Positions 52,265 through 61,160 of a stretch of 64,000 nt of DNA are shown piece after piece (within the stretch, counting starts at the first letter, position 1; the number at the start of each line of letters is the position of its first letter). The stretch is from Pseudomonas sp. RIT-PI-r. GTDB lineage: Bacteria > Pseudomonadota > Gammaproteobacteria > Pseudomonadales > Pseudomonadaceae. The notes below the pieces were generated by a model. The model saw only the letters and a list, made by a program, of their open reading frames with translations. It did no database searches and was not told the origin of the DNA. A program made the translations under genes and the position numbers. Location: the NCBI RefSeq assembly GCF_001297015.1, contig NZ_LIGE01000023.1, positions 248,001 through 312,000 of the forward strand, in the 5' to 3' direction.

Positions 52265-54175
52265 TCAAACGATTTCCTCCTTGAGCTTGAGCAGCGGCTC
52301 CTGAAAACGCAGCAATCGCCCGGCGTTGCCGAGTACCAGCAACGTACTGAGGTTATGCAACAACGCAGCGATCATCGCCCCGGCAGCACCGAGCCAGCCA
52401 AATGCCGCAAACACGACGATCACCAGCGTCCAGCCCAGACCGATGATGACGTTGACCTGCAGCGTCCTCCGGCATTGACGGCTGAGGCGTACGCAGGTGC
52501 CGAGGCGGCGCAGGTCGCTGCCGATCAGCACAATGTCCGCCGAGGCCAGTGCGATGTCCGCCCCGCCCGCGCCCATTGCCACGCCGACCACGCCTGCCTT
52601 TAACGCCAGCGAGTCATTGATGCCGTCACCGACCACCATCGGCCGGAAGCCGTTGTCGATTTCCTTGAGCACCCGATTGAGTTTGTCTTCCGGCAAGGCT
52701 TGCGCTTCGATCTCGTGCAAACCGACGTCCCGTGCCAGCGACTGAGCCACGCTGTGCCGATCCCCCGTCAGCAACAGTTGTCGACCCAGCCCCAGTTCAC
52801 GCAACTCAGCAAGGGCAAAGCGGGCTTCCGGTTTGACGCTATCGGCCAGCAGCAGCCAGGCCAGGAACTCACCGTTCAGGGCCAGTCCGGCAATCGGCCC
52901 GTCGTGTTCGGGCACCGTGGTGGTGGTGACGCCAAGTTGCGCGAACAGTTCCGGTCGCCCGAGCGCCGCTTCGCCCTGCCCGGTCATGGCAACGACACCG
53001 AGGCCCTGGCGCTCGTGAATGTCGGCTAAAGGCACACAGTGCTCCGGGCTGACCAACCCGACCAATGCGCGACTGACCGGATGACTGCTGGCCGCGCCGA
53101 GGCTGGCGGCCAGCGCCATCACGGTAGCGTTGTCCGCTTGAGCACTGTTGATCGATTGCAGGCGCAAAGTGCCGTAAGTCAGCGTGCCAGTCTTGTCGAC
53201 CACCAGCGACGTGAGGTCAGCCAGTTCCTCAAGAAACGCCGAGCTGCGGATCAGAATCCCATGCCGCGCCGCGACCGCCACACCGGCAATCGCCGTGGCC
53301 GGTGCCGACAACACCAGCGCACACGGGCACGCCGCGACCAACACCGCGAGCATCGCTTGTGCGTCGTTGGTGACGAACCAGGTCACCGCAGCGAGCAGCA
53401 ACACCAGCACCATGTAGCTACCGGCATAACGTTCGAGCAAACGGGTGATCGGCGGTTTCGAGCGTTCGGCGTTTTGCATCAGCGCGATGACTTTGCCCAG
53501 GGTCGATTCATCACCCGTGCGGGTCACTTCGATGCGCAGCAGGCCATCAAGGTTGATCGCACCGCCGAACACCGTCATGCCGACGCTCGCCTCGACGGGC
53601 ACTGATTCGCCGGTAATCGAAGCCGTGTCGAGACTCGCCTGACCGGACAACACCCGCCCATCTGCCGGCACCCGATCACCTGCGCGCACCTCGACGCAAT
53701 CGCCGGACTTCAGTGTGCCGTTGTCTACTTCGATGATCGAACCATCCGCCTGAACTCTGCGCGCGTGGCTGCGCGTCAGTTGGCCGAGCGCATGAATCGC
53801 CTCCTGCGAACCGATGACGCTGCGCTCCTCCAGCACGTGGCCGAAGATCATGATGATCGGCAACAACGCCGCCGTCAGCAGATCGCCGGTCGCCCAGGCA
53901 CCAAGCATGGCCAAGGCAATCAGTTGGTCGGTGATGCCGTGCAGGCTCGGATAGCGCAGGCTGTACCACGCCGAGCGCATTACCGGCACGGCGACTAATA
54001 AAGAAGCAAAACCCAGCAGCAATTGGCTGACACCGGTTTGCTCCGGCACCAGCCAACGCCAGATCAAACCCAGACCCAACAGGCCCAACGCAAGCATGGC
54101 GAGTGTCAGTTGCCGAGCGGCGCGGCGTTGTTCGGCCGAGGACAACAGGCTCGGTGCGGCGGTGGTCGCAGTCAT
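52265..54175 (-). CDS. P1B-type metal-translocating ATPase without N-terminal metal-binding domain
   Basis: A 636-residue heavy-metal P-type ATPase. Visible motifs are TGES (about residue 186), the transmembrane CPC in AACPCALVLSAPA (about 281-283), DKTGTLTYG with the phosphorylated Asp (about 324), the SSHPVSRAL HP motif (about 363) and VVGDGINDSLALK (about 513). CPC fits copper, silver, zinc, cadmium or lead transport. The usual N-terminal HMA domain with CxxC is absent. It is the last gene of the SPFH operon, overlapping the preceding gene by 4 bases. Its metal and direction are not known; the His-rich SPFH partner may supply the missing metal-binding function. Confidence 0.93.
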   Translation of the reverse strand: MTATTAAPSLLSSAEQRRAARQLTLAMLALGLLGLGLIWRWLVPEQTGVSQLLLGFASLLVAVPVMRSAWYSLRYPSLHGITDQLIALAMLGAWATGDLLTAALLPIIMIFGHVLEERSVIGSQEAIHALGQLTRSHARRVQADGSIIEVDNGTLKSGDCVEVRAGDRVPADGRVLSGQASLDTASITGESVPVEASVGMTVFGGAINLDGLLRIEVTRTGDESTLGKVIALMQNAERSKPPITRLLERYAGSYMVLVLLLAAVTWFVTNDAQAMLAVLVAACPCALVLSAPATAIAGVAVAARHGILIRSSAFLEELADLTSLVVDKTGTLTYGTLRLQSINSAQADNATVMALAASLGAASSHPVSRALVGLVSPEHCVPLADIHERQGLGVVAMTGQGEAALGRPELFAQLGVTTTTVPEHDGPIAGLALNGEFLAWLLLADSVKPEARFALAELRELGLGRQLLLTGDRHSVAQSLARDVGLHEIEAQALPEDKLNRVLKEIDNGFRPMVVGDGINDSLALKAGVVGVAMGAGGADIALASADIVLIGSDLRRLGTCVRLSRQCRRTLQVNVIIGLGWTLVIVVFAAFGWLGAAGAMIAALLHNLSTLLVLGNAGRLLRFQEPLLKLKEEIV

Positions 54176-55221
54176 TGACTGGCTCCCTGAATGATCAAAC
54201 GGGAATCGTCTTTCGGATCGACCGTGGTCACTGATCCGGCCTGGCCGAGAATCTTCGGCATGCGCTCGCGATAAAGGCGCAGGAGCATTTGCGCATCGGT
54301 GCTGCCGGCCAGACTCGACACCGTGGCCGTATCAGCCGAGGCTTTGGCCAAGCGTTCACCGGCTTGCGCGTGAGCCACCTGCAGCGTGCGGTCGGCTTGT
54401 TCATTCGCCGTCTGAGTGAGTTTCTCGGCGTCGGTGCGCGCGTTGGCCACGGCTTTGTCGGCTTGCTGGCTGGCGGTCAACACTGCGTTGAACGCGCTTA
54501 CGGCAGGGTCAGGCAGACTCGATTGCACATCGACCCGCGCCACTTCGATGCCGATGCCCTGCCCGCTCGCCTTCAACTCGGCGAGGCGTTTGTTGATGCC
54601 TTGCACCAGATCACCGCGCAACCTTTCACGGCGTTCCGCCGCTTGATTATCTGCGCCGATCAATTCCGGGCGAGCGACCAGAATGGTGTCCAGATCCCGT
54701 GCCGCCGTCAGTGCCACGGTGCTGCGGGTGACCAATCGATCCAGTGCTGGCAGCACATGATCGGCCTGCAAGACGAAGTCGTAAGGGTCGGTGACTTTGT
54801 AAAAGACCCGCACATCCAGTTGCACCACGCCGGCATCACCGGTCAATAAATAACCAGATCCGGCCAGCGCATCGCTCAACGGTGTGGCGAACGAAGCGAC
54901 GCGATCAGCCTTCAGCGCCTCATCGCTGCGCAACAGGTTTTCCACTCGGCGTTCTATCACTCGATCCGCTGCTGGGAGCAAAACCACCTGTTCAAAGGGC
55001 TGCGGCCACGCCAACAGCAGACCGGCGTTTTGCACGCGATCGAGTGCGCCAAAGTGCAAAACCAAGGCGCGATTTTGCGGGTCGATCTGCCGCACATTGG
55101 AGAATGCCCACGCGAGCGCGGCCAGCACCGTCACTGCGTACAGGGCAAAAAACGCTAAACGACCAGCCTGAATCCACGGACTGTTCAGCGCATGTGTTCC
55201 ACGTGGAACTTCTTCACTCAT
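54172..55221 (-). CDS. SPFH protein, HflK-like (third of the operon)
   Basis: A 349-residue membrane protein with one N-terminal helix (about residues 20-42) and an SPFH/band 7 domain: NRALVLHFGALDRVQNAGL, then VQLDVRVFYKVTDPYDFVLQ, then GIGIEVARVDVQSSLPDPAV. The C-terminal part is helical and Ala/Gln-rich, as in HflK. SPFH proteins form large cage-like or raft-like assemblies at the inner membrane and, as HflKC, modulate the protease FtsH. It overlaps the neighbours on both sides by 4 bases, which implies stoichiometric synthesis with the ATPase. Confidence 0.9.
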   Translation of the reverse strand: MSEEVPRGTHALNSPWIQAGRLAFFALYAVTVLAALAWAFSNVRQIDPQNRALVLHFGALDRVQNAGLLLAWPQPFEQVVLLPAADRVIERRVENLLRSDEALKADRVASFATPLSDALAGSGYLLTGDAGVVQLDVRVFYKVTDPYDFVLQADHVLPALDRLVTRSTVALTAARDLDTILVARPELIGADNQAAERRERLRGDLVQGINKRLAELKASGQGIGIEVARVDVQSSLPDPAVSAFNAVLTASQQADKAVANARTDAEKLTQTANEQADRTLQVAHAQAGERLAKASADTATVSSLAGSTDAQMLLRLYRERMPKILGQAGSVTTVDPKDDSRLIIQGASQ

Positions 55222-56258
55222 GGCTGCGATCCGGGTTTGCTGTCGAGTGTCGGCGGGCCGTCGACCAGCACGCGGAATGGCGCGGCGTCGGTGCGCAGAA
55301 TTAGTTTGGTGTCTGGCGTGACAATGGTGCCGAGGGTGTCCAGCGAGCGCAGCAAGTTGTACAGCTGCGGAGAACTGGCGTAGGCACGGCCGTAAATCTG
55401 CGCGGCTTCAACGCGAGATTGCGCTTCGATTTCGGCAGCTTTCACCGTGGCATCGGCTTGCACAATTCGCGCATCGCGTTCGGCTGCGGAGCGGATTTGT
55501 GCCGCCTCACGTTTGCCGATCGCCGTGCGTTCGGTGGCGATGGTTTCACGCTCGGCGCGCATGCGATCGACCGTGGCTGTGAGCGTCACTGACGGCAAGG
55601 TCAACCGTTCGATACCGACTTGCACAACACGTACGCCATAGGTCGCGAGCAATTGCTGATCGATCTGTTGGCGCAACTGCGCTTCGAAATCAGCGATGCG
55701 CACCTGGCTGGCATCGGTATTGACCAGATTCGCCAAATCGAAACTGCTCGCCGTGGTTTCCAGTGCCGAGCCGACAAAGGTGCGAATCTGCCGTGCCGCT
55801 TCGTCAGGCTGGTTCTGCACCGCGCGCATAAAACGCTGCACGTTGTCCGGATCCCCCTGCACCTGCCACGCCACGTAAGCCTGAACGATGATGCGCAAAC
55901 CGTCGCGGGTGCCGACATCCTGCAAGCCGCTGGACGTCGTACGCAGACGCAAATCGACCGGGATCGCCGCCTCGAACGGCGCCGGCCAGCGCCAGCTCAA
56001 ACCCGGATCAAGCAGGACCCGCGACGGATTACCGAAGCGGGTAATGACCGTCGCCTCGCCGGAACGCACTTGCACCAGGCTCGCCGCTGCGATGGCGAAC
56101 GCCACCAGCAACACCGCCCAGCCCATGCGCCGCCACGGGAAAGGCCCCGCCTCCTCCGGCGCGCCGTGGTGATGGTGCCCATGATGGTGATGATGTCCGC
56201 CGTGGCCATGATCGTGGCCGCTGTGATCATGCGATTCGTGTGGATGCGACTGGCTCAA
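55218..56258 (-). CDS. SPFH protein, HflC-like, with N-terminal poly-histidine tract
   Basis: A 346-residue membrane protein. Residues 1-32 contain 16 His (HESHDHSGHDHGHGG, then HHHHHGHHHH), a likely cytoplasmic metal-binding tail. A membrane helix (about 45-63) and an SPFH domain follow: GEATVITRFGNPSRVLLDPGL, then VVQVGIERLTLPSVTL and the HflC-type ERETIATERTAIGKREAAQIRS (cited in part). Ordinary HflC has no such tail. It overlaps the flanking genes by 4 bases. A His-rich tail next to a metal ATPase that lacks its own metal-binding domain suggests metal capture, sensing or transfer; that is inference. Confidence 0.92.
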   Translation of the reverse strand: MSQSHPHESHDHSGHDHGHGGHHHHHGHHHHGAPEEAGPFPWRRMGWAVLLVAFAIAAASLVQVRSGEATVITRFGNPSRVLLDPGLSWRWPAPFEAAIPVDLRLRTTSSGLQDVGTRDGLRIIVQAYVAWQVQGDPDNVQRFMRAVQNQPDEAARQIRTFVGSALETTASSFDLANLVNTDASQVRIADFEAQLRQQIDQQLLATYGVRVVQVGIERLTLPSVTLTATVDRMRAERETIATERTAIGKREAAQIRSAAERDARIVQADATVKAAEIEAQSRVEAAQIYGRAYASSPQLYNLLRSLDTLGTIVTPDTKLILRTDAAPFRVLVDGPPTLDSKPGSQP

Positions 56259-58216
56259 TGGGCGACTCCTGGTTGAGCGGTGGTGCGCGCGGGCGTCGGG
56301 TCAGCCGGCAGCGTGAAGGTCCGCAGGTCGATGGTCGGCGCATTGCTGCTGCCGCCGAGACGATGATCGAGTACCAGCAATTTGGCTTTGCTTAGGCCTT
56401 GGCTGAGCTGACCGAGGTATTGCTCCAGCACGAAGGCCTGACCGGCACTGGCGTAGGCTTTTTGTTCGGCGCTGAATTTCAGATCCGCCGCCTGCGCCGT
56501 GGCACTGGTTTCGCGGGCATTGGCGCTGGCCTGATCGCGAGCGAGGCTGGCCTGCAATTGCGCCTGATTACTGGCTTCGGCCGCTGCGCCCCGCTCGCGG
56601 GAGATCACCGCCTGCGCGCCGATCTGCGCCGCCTGCACCGCGTGATAAGCATTGGCGGCACCGGCCGGCGGGTGAATGGCTTCGACGACCGTGGCGAGTA
56701 TTTCCACGCCACTGTTGAGTTGCTGCAGATCACGTTGCACCGCACGACCAATCTCCTCGCCCAACCCTACCCGGTCTTCACCGAGCAAACCGTCGAGCGT
56801 GCGCGAGGCAAAGTCGTGCACCAGAATCCGGCTGGCGGTGCTGCGGATTAGTGTTGGTACATCGGCACTGTTGTAGGTTGCGGCCAGCGCCGCCTGATCA
56901 GTCAGGCCGATGCGATAGACGAAGCGCACGTCCATGTTGACGATCTGAAAGCTCTGCTGATCGCCACGGCTGCTGGCGATGACTTGCGACTTGTCATTGA
57001 CGTGACTGGCATCCCACAAGCGATTAGCGGTGAACGGCGCCGGGCCTTCAGCAGGATCGACTTGTGGCGGGACTGGATTTTCGCCGACGCTGGTTGCCAG
57101 GTCATGCACCACGCCGGTTTCGACGATCAACACGCGGCCCAGCGGCCACGGCAAACCCGTATGCAACCCGGGGCCGAACACCTGCACCGGTTTGCCGAAT
57201 CGCTCATAAATGCCGCGACCCTGCAGGGGGATTTCATGGATGCCGGTGAGCAACCAGCCCACCGCTGCGACAAACGCCAGCACCGGCAAAAATGCTCGGC
57301 GCATGTAACTGAACGCCCAGATCTGCCGCAAATCGATGCCAAAGCGGTTGTGCAATTCATGCTGCAACGCGAGCAAAGGTTGTGGCGGCCAGCGCAGCAT
57401 ATCGGCAACAAAACTGCGCGCCAGCAGGGTCGGTTCAAGCTGTTCGCGGCGCGGACTGAAGATAGAAAGAACGGCGCGCAATAGCAGCTCGATCGCTACC
57501 AGTCCCGGCAAGATACCCATCAAACCAGCGACACGAACCGGCCACACGGCGTTCTCACCGGCGAACAACAAACACAACGCGCCGAGCACCAGACTGATGA
57601 TCGCCACGCGCGTCAGTTGCGCCAATGCACCCGATTCCGGCCATTGCGCAGGATTTTCCTGAGCGAGTTGGCGCTCCAGCACCAGTAAGCCGAACGCCAG
57701 CAGTAATGCCAGCGCCGCCCCCACCGTGGCGGACAATCCAACCGCAGCGGCAGGCAATGACAGGTTCCACACCTGTTCAATACTCAGCGACACCAGTACG
57801 GCCCAACCGCCCAACCACAGCGTCGCAGCACCGATCTGGCCGAGCACGTGCAAACTGCGCTGACTGAGATGATCCAAGAGCCGCTCGTACCAACCTTCAG
57901 GCGCAGACTGTTGATCTTCGCCAATCGGTGTCAGCCCGACAGGATTTATCACCCGCGCACGCCACTGCGTCACCCACCACGCCGATTGCAGCCCGGCGAC
58001 CAGCACCAGCAACGCCGCGCTCTGATTGACCAACAGCGGCAGCCACAATGATTGCGGCGCAAACAACCCGACAAAAAACGCCAACATCCAGCCCGCCCCG
58101 GCCAATCCACCAAGGGCAAACGCCCAGCGCCGTAGTCGTCTGCCCTGCGTGGCCGCCTGCTGAAAGCGCGGCAGTCCGGTCACTTGCGTGCCTTCTACCT
58201 CCAGATCAACTTGCAT
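56255..58216 (-). CDS. Multi-span membrane protein with C-terminal SPFH (HflK-like) domain
   Basis: A 653-residue protein and the first gene of the operon. About six hydrophobic helices lie in residues 30-255, another at about 312-332 precedes the SPFH domain (about 338-600), which has GRGIYERFGKPVQVFGPGLH and FQIVNMDVRFVYRIGLTDQ in family style, ends with an Ala/Gln-rich helix and is far longer than HflK (about 400 residues). The fused polytopic region has no family I recognise. The ATG at 58216 follows GGGGTGAT. It overlaps the HflC-like gene by 4 bases. A Zur-like dyad lies 35 bases upstream. Confidence 0.9.
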   Translation of the reverse strand: MQVDLEVEGTQVTGLPRFQQAATQGRRLRRWAFALGGLAGAGWMLAFFVGLFAPQSLWLPLLVNQSAALLVLVAGLQSAWWVTQWRARVINPVGLTPIGEDQQSAPEGWYERLLDHLSQRSLHVLGQIGAATLWLGGWAVLVSLSIEQVWNLSLPAAAVGLSATVGAALALLLAFGLLVLERQLAQENPAQWPESGALAQLTRVAIISLVLGALCLLFAGENAVWPVRVAGLMGILPGLVAIELLLRAVLSIFSPRREQLEPTLLARSFVADMLRWPPQPLLALQHELHNRFGIDLRQIWAFSYMRRAFLPVLAFVAAVGWLLTGIHEIPLQGRGIYERFGKPVQVFGPGLHTGLPWPLGRVLIVETGVVHDLATSVGENPVPPQVDPAEGPAPFTANRLWDASHVNDKSQVIASSRGDQQSFQIVNMDVRFVYRIGLTDQAALAATYNSADVPTLIRSTASRILVHDFASRTLDGLLGEDRVGLGEEIGRAVQRDLQQLNSGVEILATVVEAIHPPAGAANAYHAVQAAQIGAQAVISRERGAAAEASNQAQLQASLARDQASANARETSATAQAADLKFSAEQKAYASAGQAFVLEQYLGQLSQGLSKAKLLVLDHRLGGSSNAPTIDLRTFTLPADPTPARTTAQPGVAH

Positions 58217-58249
58217 ATCACCCCAATGTCTTTAGCTCGCTGTGCATAG

Positions 58250-58264
58250 CGTTACGATATAACG
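58250..58264. promoter_or_regulatory. Zur-box-like dyad upstream of the SPFH/metal-ATPase operon
   Basis: CGTTACGATATAACG has 5-base palindromic arms (CGTTA and TAACG). It agrees with the Zur consensus GTTATANTATAAC at all but two of the specified positions of its 13-base core, and differs at both flanks in a symmetric way. It lies 33 bases before the operon start. Confidence 0.4.
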
Positions 58265-58427
58265 AAAAGCGTGAAATATTCGTACACAATTACGCGTATT
58301 CAAAGACGCGCAACCTGTCGCTTGCCTGAAGCCTTGACCGAAATGTCCGGGAGCGCACATATTACGTTCGTAATTTTTATCGACAGCTACTTTTAGCGAT
58401 CCGCATCCATCAATCAGGAGCAAGCGC

Positions 58428-59828
58428 ATGAGCAACTATGACGTAGTGATTCTGGGCGGCGGTCCCGGTGGTTATAACGCGGCGATTCGCGCCGGCCAGT
58501 TGGGCCTCAAGGCCGCCTGCGTGGAAGGCCGGGCGACCCTCGGCGGCACCTGCCTGAACGTCGGTTGCATGCCGTCCAAAGCCCTGTTGCATGCGTCAGA
58601 GCTGTACGACGCGGCCATGGGTGCAGAGTTCGCCAACCTCGGCATCGAGGTCAAACCGACGCTGAACCTCGCGCAAATGATGAAACAGAAAGACGAGAGC
58701 GTGAGCGGCCTGACCAAAGGCATCGAGTTTCTCTTTCGCAAGAACAAGGTCGACTGGATCAAGGGCTGGGGCCACATCGATGGGCCGGGCAAAGTCACGG
58801 TCACTGACGCTCAAGGCAGCAAAGTCGAGCTGACCGCCAAAGACATCATCATCGCCACTGGCTCCGAGCCCACTCCTCTGCCCGGCGTCGAGATCGACAA
58901 CCAACGCATCCTCGACTCCACCGGCGCGCTGTCGCTGAGTGAGGTGCCCAAGCATCTGGTGGTGATCGGTGCCGGCGTGATCGGCCTGGAGTTGGGTTCG
59001 GTATGGCGCCGCCTCGGCGCGCAGGTGACCGTGGTCGAATACCTTGACCGCATCTGCCCCGGCGTCGATGGCGAGGCAGGCAAAACCCTGCAACGCTCGC
59101 TGAGCAAACAGGGCATCGCCTTCAGGTTGAGTTCGAAAGTCACCAGCGCAACAGCTTCGGCCAACGGCGTGCAGCTCAGCGTCGAGCCCGCAGCAGGCGG
59201 AACTGCTGAACTGATCGAAGCGGATTACGTGCTGGTGGCCATCGGTCGTCGCCCGTACACCCAAGGCTTGGGCCTGGAGAACGTTGGCTTGAGCACCGAC
59301 AAGCGCGGGATGCTTGCCAACAAACAGCATCGCACCGAAGCCGCTGGCGTCTGGGTGATCGGCGATGTGACGTCCGGGCCAATGCTTGCGCACAAGGCGG
59401 AAGATGAAGCGATGGCCTGCGTCGAGCAGATCCACGGCAAGGCCGGCGAGGTCAATTACGACCTGATCCCCAACGTCATCTATACCAAACCGGAATTGGC
59501 CAGCGTTGGTAAAACCGAAGAGCAGCTCAAGGCCGAGGGCCGCGCGTATAAGGTCGGCAAGTTTCCGTTCACCGCCAACAGCCGGGCGAAGATCAACCAT
59601 GAAACCGAGGGCTTTGCCAAAGTCCTCGCCGACGAGCGCACGGATGAAGTACTCGGCGTGCATCTTGTGGGACCGAGCGTGAGTGAAATGATTGGCGAAT
59701 ATTGTGTGGCGATGGAGTTCAGTGCGTCGGCGGAGGACATTGCGCTGACGTGCCACCCGCATCCGACACGCTCGGAAGCGTTGCGCCAGGCGGCGATGAA
59801 TGTCGAGGGGATGGCGACGCAGATGTAG
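58428..59828 (+). CDS. lpd3: Dihydrolipoyl dehydrogenase (Lpd3-like)
   Basis: A 466-residue FAD- and NAD-dependent flavoprotein. The FAD site is VVILGGGPGGYNAAIRAGQ (cited in part), the redox disulfide is in GGTCLNVGCMPSK, the NAD site is VIGAGVIGLELGSVW, and the C-terminal active-site His-Glu pair is in CHPHPTRSE. It reoxidises lipoamide of 2-oxoacid dehydrogenases or the glycine cleavage system. No E1/E2 genes are near, so it is an orphan copy as P. aeruginosa lpd3 (PA4829). The ribosome site is AGGAGCAAGC. It diverges from the SPFH operon. Confidence 0.93.
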   Translation: MSNYDVVILGGGPGGYNAAIRAGQLGLKAACVEGRATLGGTCLNVGCMPSKALLHASELYDAAMGAEFANLGIEVKPTLNLAQMMKQKDESVSGLTKGIEFLFRKNKVDWIKGWGHIDGPGKVTVTDAQGSKVELTAKDIIIATGSEPTPLPGVEIDNQRILDSTGALSLSEVPKHLVVIGAGVIGLELGSVWRRLGAQVTVVEYLDRICPGVDGEAGKTLQRSLSKQGIAFRLSSKVTSATASANGVQLSVEPAAGGTAELIEADYVLVAIGRRPYTQGLGLENVGLSTDKRGMLANKQHRTEAAGVWVIGDVTSGPMLAHKAEDEAMACVEQIHGKAGEVNYDLIPNVIYTKPELASVGKTEEQLKAEGRAYKVGKFPFTANSRAKINHETEGFAKVLADERTDEVLGVHLVGPSVSEMIGEYCVAMEFSASAEDIALTCHPHPTRSEALRQAAMNVEGMATQM

Positions 59829-59832
59829 AAAA

Positions 59833-59909
59833 TCAAAAGATTGCAGCCTTCGGCGGCTCCTACATGGAATGCGCCCCCCTGTAGGAGCTGCCGAAGGCTG
59901 CGATCTTTG
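59833..59909. repeat. REP pair (GTAGGAGCTGCCG family)
   Basis: Inverted copies (GCAGCCTTCGGCGGCTCCTA and TGTAGGAGCTGCCGAAGGCT) between the convergent lpd3 and Lrp-type genes. Confidence 0.9.
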
Positions 59910-59913
59910 CTTG

Positions 59914-60387
59914 TCAGGCCGGAAGATGTCCGAGCGGCAACGCCCCCGGCGTCTTCACCGTATGAATCGCAAAGTTGCTGCGAATGTCGCTCACCCCCGG
60001 CAACTTCAACAGGCAGCCACTGAGAAAGCGGTCATACGCGCGCAAATCCGGCACCACCACTTGCAGCAGAAAATCCGATTCACCCGACACCAGAAACGCT
60101 GAAATCACCTCCGGCAATGCCGTCACCGCTGCGTAAAAAGCCTCGGCCTGTTCATCGTTGTGGCGCTCGACCTTGACCCCGACAAACACCGTCAGCCCCA
60201 AACCGACTTCGTCACGATCCAGATTGGCCTGATAGCCGCGAATCACCCCCGCCTCTTCCAGCATCCGCACCCGGCGCAAACACGGTGAAGCCGACAAGCC
60301 GATTTCATCCGCCAGTTCGACGTTGCTCAGGCGCCCGTCCCGTTGCAGGGCGGCGAGGATTTTGCGGTCGAAGGCGTCCAGTTTCAT
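59914..60387 (-). CDS. Lrp/AsnC family transcriptional regulator
   Basis: A 157-residue feast/famine regulator. The N-terminal helix-turn-helix reads DAFDRKILAALQRDGRLSNVELADEIGLSASPCLRRVRMLE in family style (DRKIL, NVELADEIGLS and CLRRV are the key parts), and the C-terminal RAM domain has GYQANLDRDEVGL and GESDFLLQVVVPD. Such proteins bind an amino acid and often control a divergent LysE-type exporter, as is found here 143 bases away. Confidence 0.93.
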   Translation of the reverse strand: MKLDAFDRKILAALQRDGRLSNVELADEIGLSASPCLRRVRMLEEAGVIRGYQANLDRDEVGLGLTVFVGVKVERHNDEQAEAFYAAVTALPEVISAFLVSGESDFLLQVVVPDLRAYDRFLSGCLLKLPGVSDIRSNFAIHTVKTPGALPLGHLPA

Positions 60388-60530
60388 GGTTGGCAGATCT
60401 CGATAGTATCGTGCGGAAAACCAGCAGGTTATGCCAAATCCAACAGCTTTTGAAGCCGACTACGCAAGCACCTGCCCTACCCTTCAGCCCTAGACTGGCC
60501 CTACCGAATCGACAACGAAAGGACTGACCC

Positions 60531-61160
60531 GTGGCGAGTCTCTGGCTGTTTTTCCTGGCATTGGCGGTGGTTTTTCTGCTGCCCGGCCCAGACATGATCC
60601 TGCTCCTGCAAACCGGTGCGCGTCAGGGCCGCGGTGCGGCATTGGCCACCGCGATAGGGCTGGCGGTTGCCCGGGGTTGTCATGTGGCGTTAGCGGCGTT
60701 GGGGTTGGCGGCGTTGTTCAAAGCAGCGCCGTGGACGTTCGAAGTGGTGCGGCTGGCAGGGGCGGCGTACCTGCTGTGGATCGGCATTCAATGCCTGCGC
60801 AGCACACTGTTGCCGGACCTGACCACAGCCGATGTCGCCGATACCCATGACCAATGGCGCGAAGCGATCCGTCGCGGTTTGCTGACCAACCTTCTCAACC
60901 CCAAAGCCCTGCTGTTCTGCTCGGTGCTGCTGCCACAGTTCATCGTCGCCAACGGCGCACCGGTGCTGAGCCAGTTTGCCATGCTCGGCGCTCTGCTGGT
61001 CGGCATCGGTCTGTTGTTCGATTGCGCTTACGCCTTGACCGGTGCAGCGCTGGGCCGTTGGCTGCAACACAGTCCAACGGCGCAACGGGTTCAACAATGG
61101 CTGTTCGGCAGCCTGTTGATCGGCTTTGCGGTGCGCCTGACCTTCGTCCAGCAGGCTTAG
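60531..61160 (+). CDS. LysE family amino-acid/metabolite exporter
   Basis: A 209-residue inner-membrane protein of the LysE/RhtB family with about six hydrophobic helices. The conserved N-terminal PGPDMILLLQTGARQGRGAAL and the LLTNLLNPKALLF segment are visible. It exports an amino acid or derivative and is probably controlled by the divergent Lrp-type regulator. The start is a GTG at 60531. Its end overlaps the end of the convergent helical-repeat gene by 4 bases. Confidence 0.92.
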   Translation: MASLWLFFLALAVVFLLPGPDMILLLQTGARQGRGAALATAIGLAVARGCHVALAALGLAALFKAAPWTFEVVRLAGAAYLLWIGIQCLRSTLLPDLTTADVADTHDQWREAIRRGLLTNLLNPKALLFCSVLLPQFIVANGAPVLSQFAMLGALLVGIGLLFDCAYALTGAALGRWLQHSPTAQRVQQWLFGSLLIGFAVRLTFVQQA

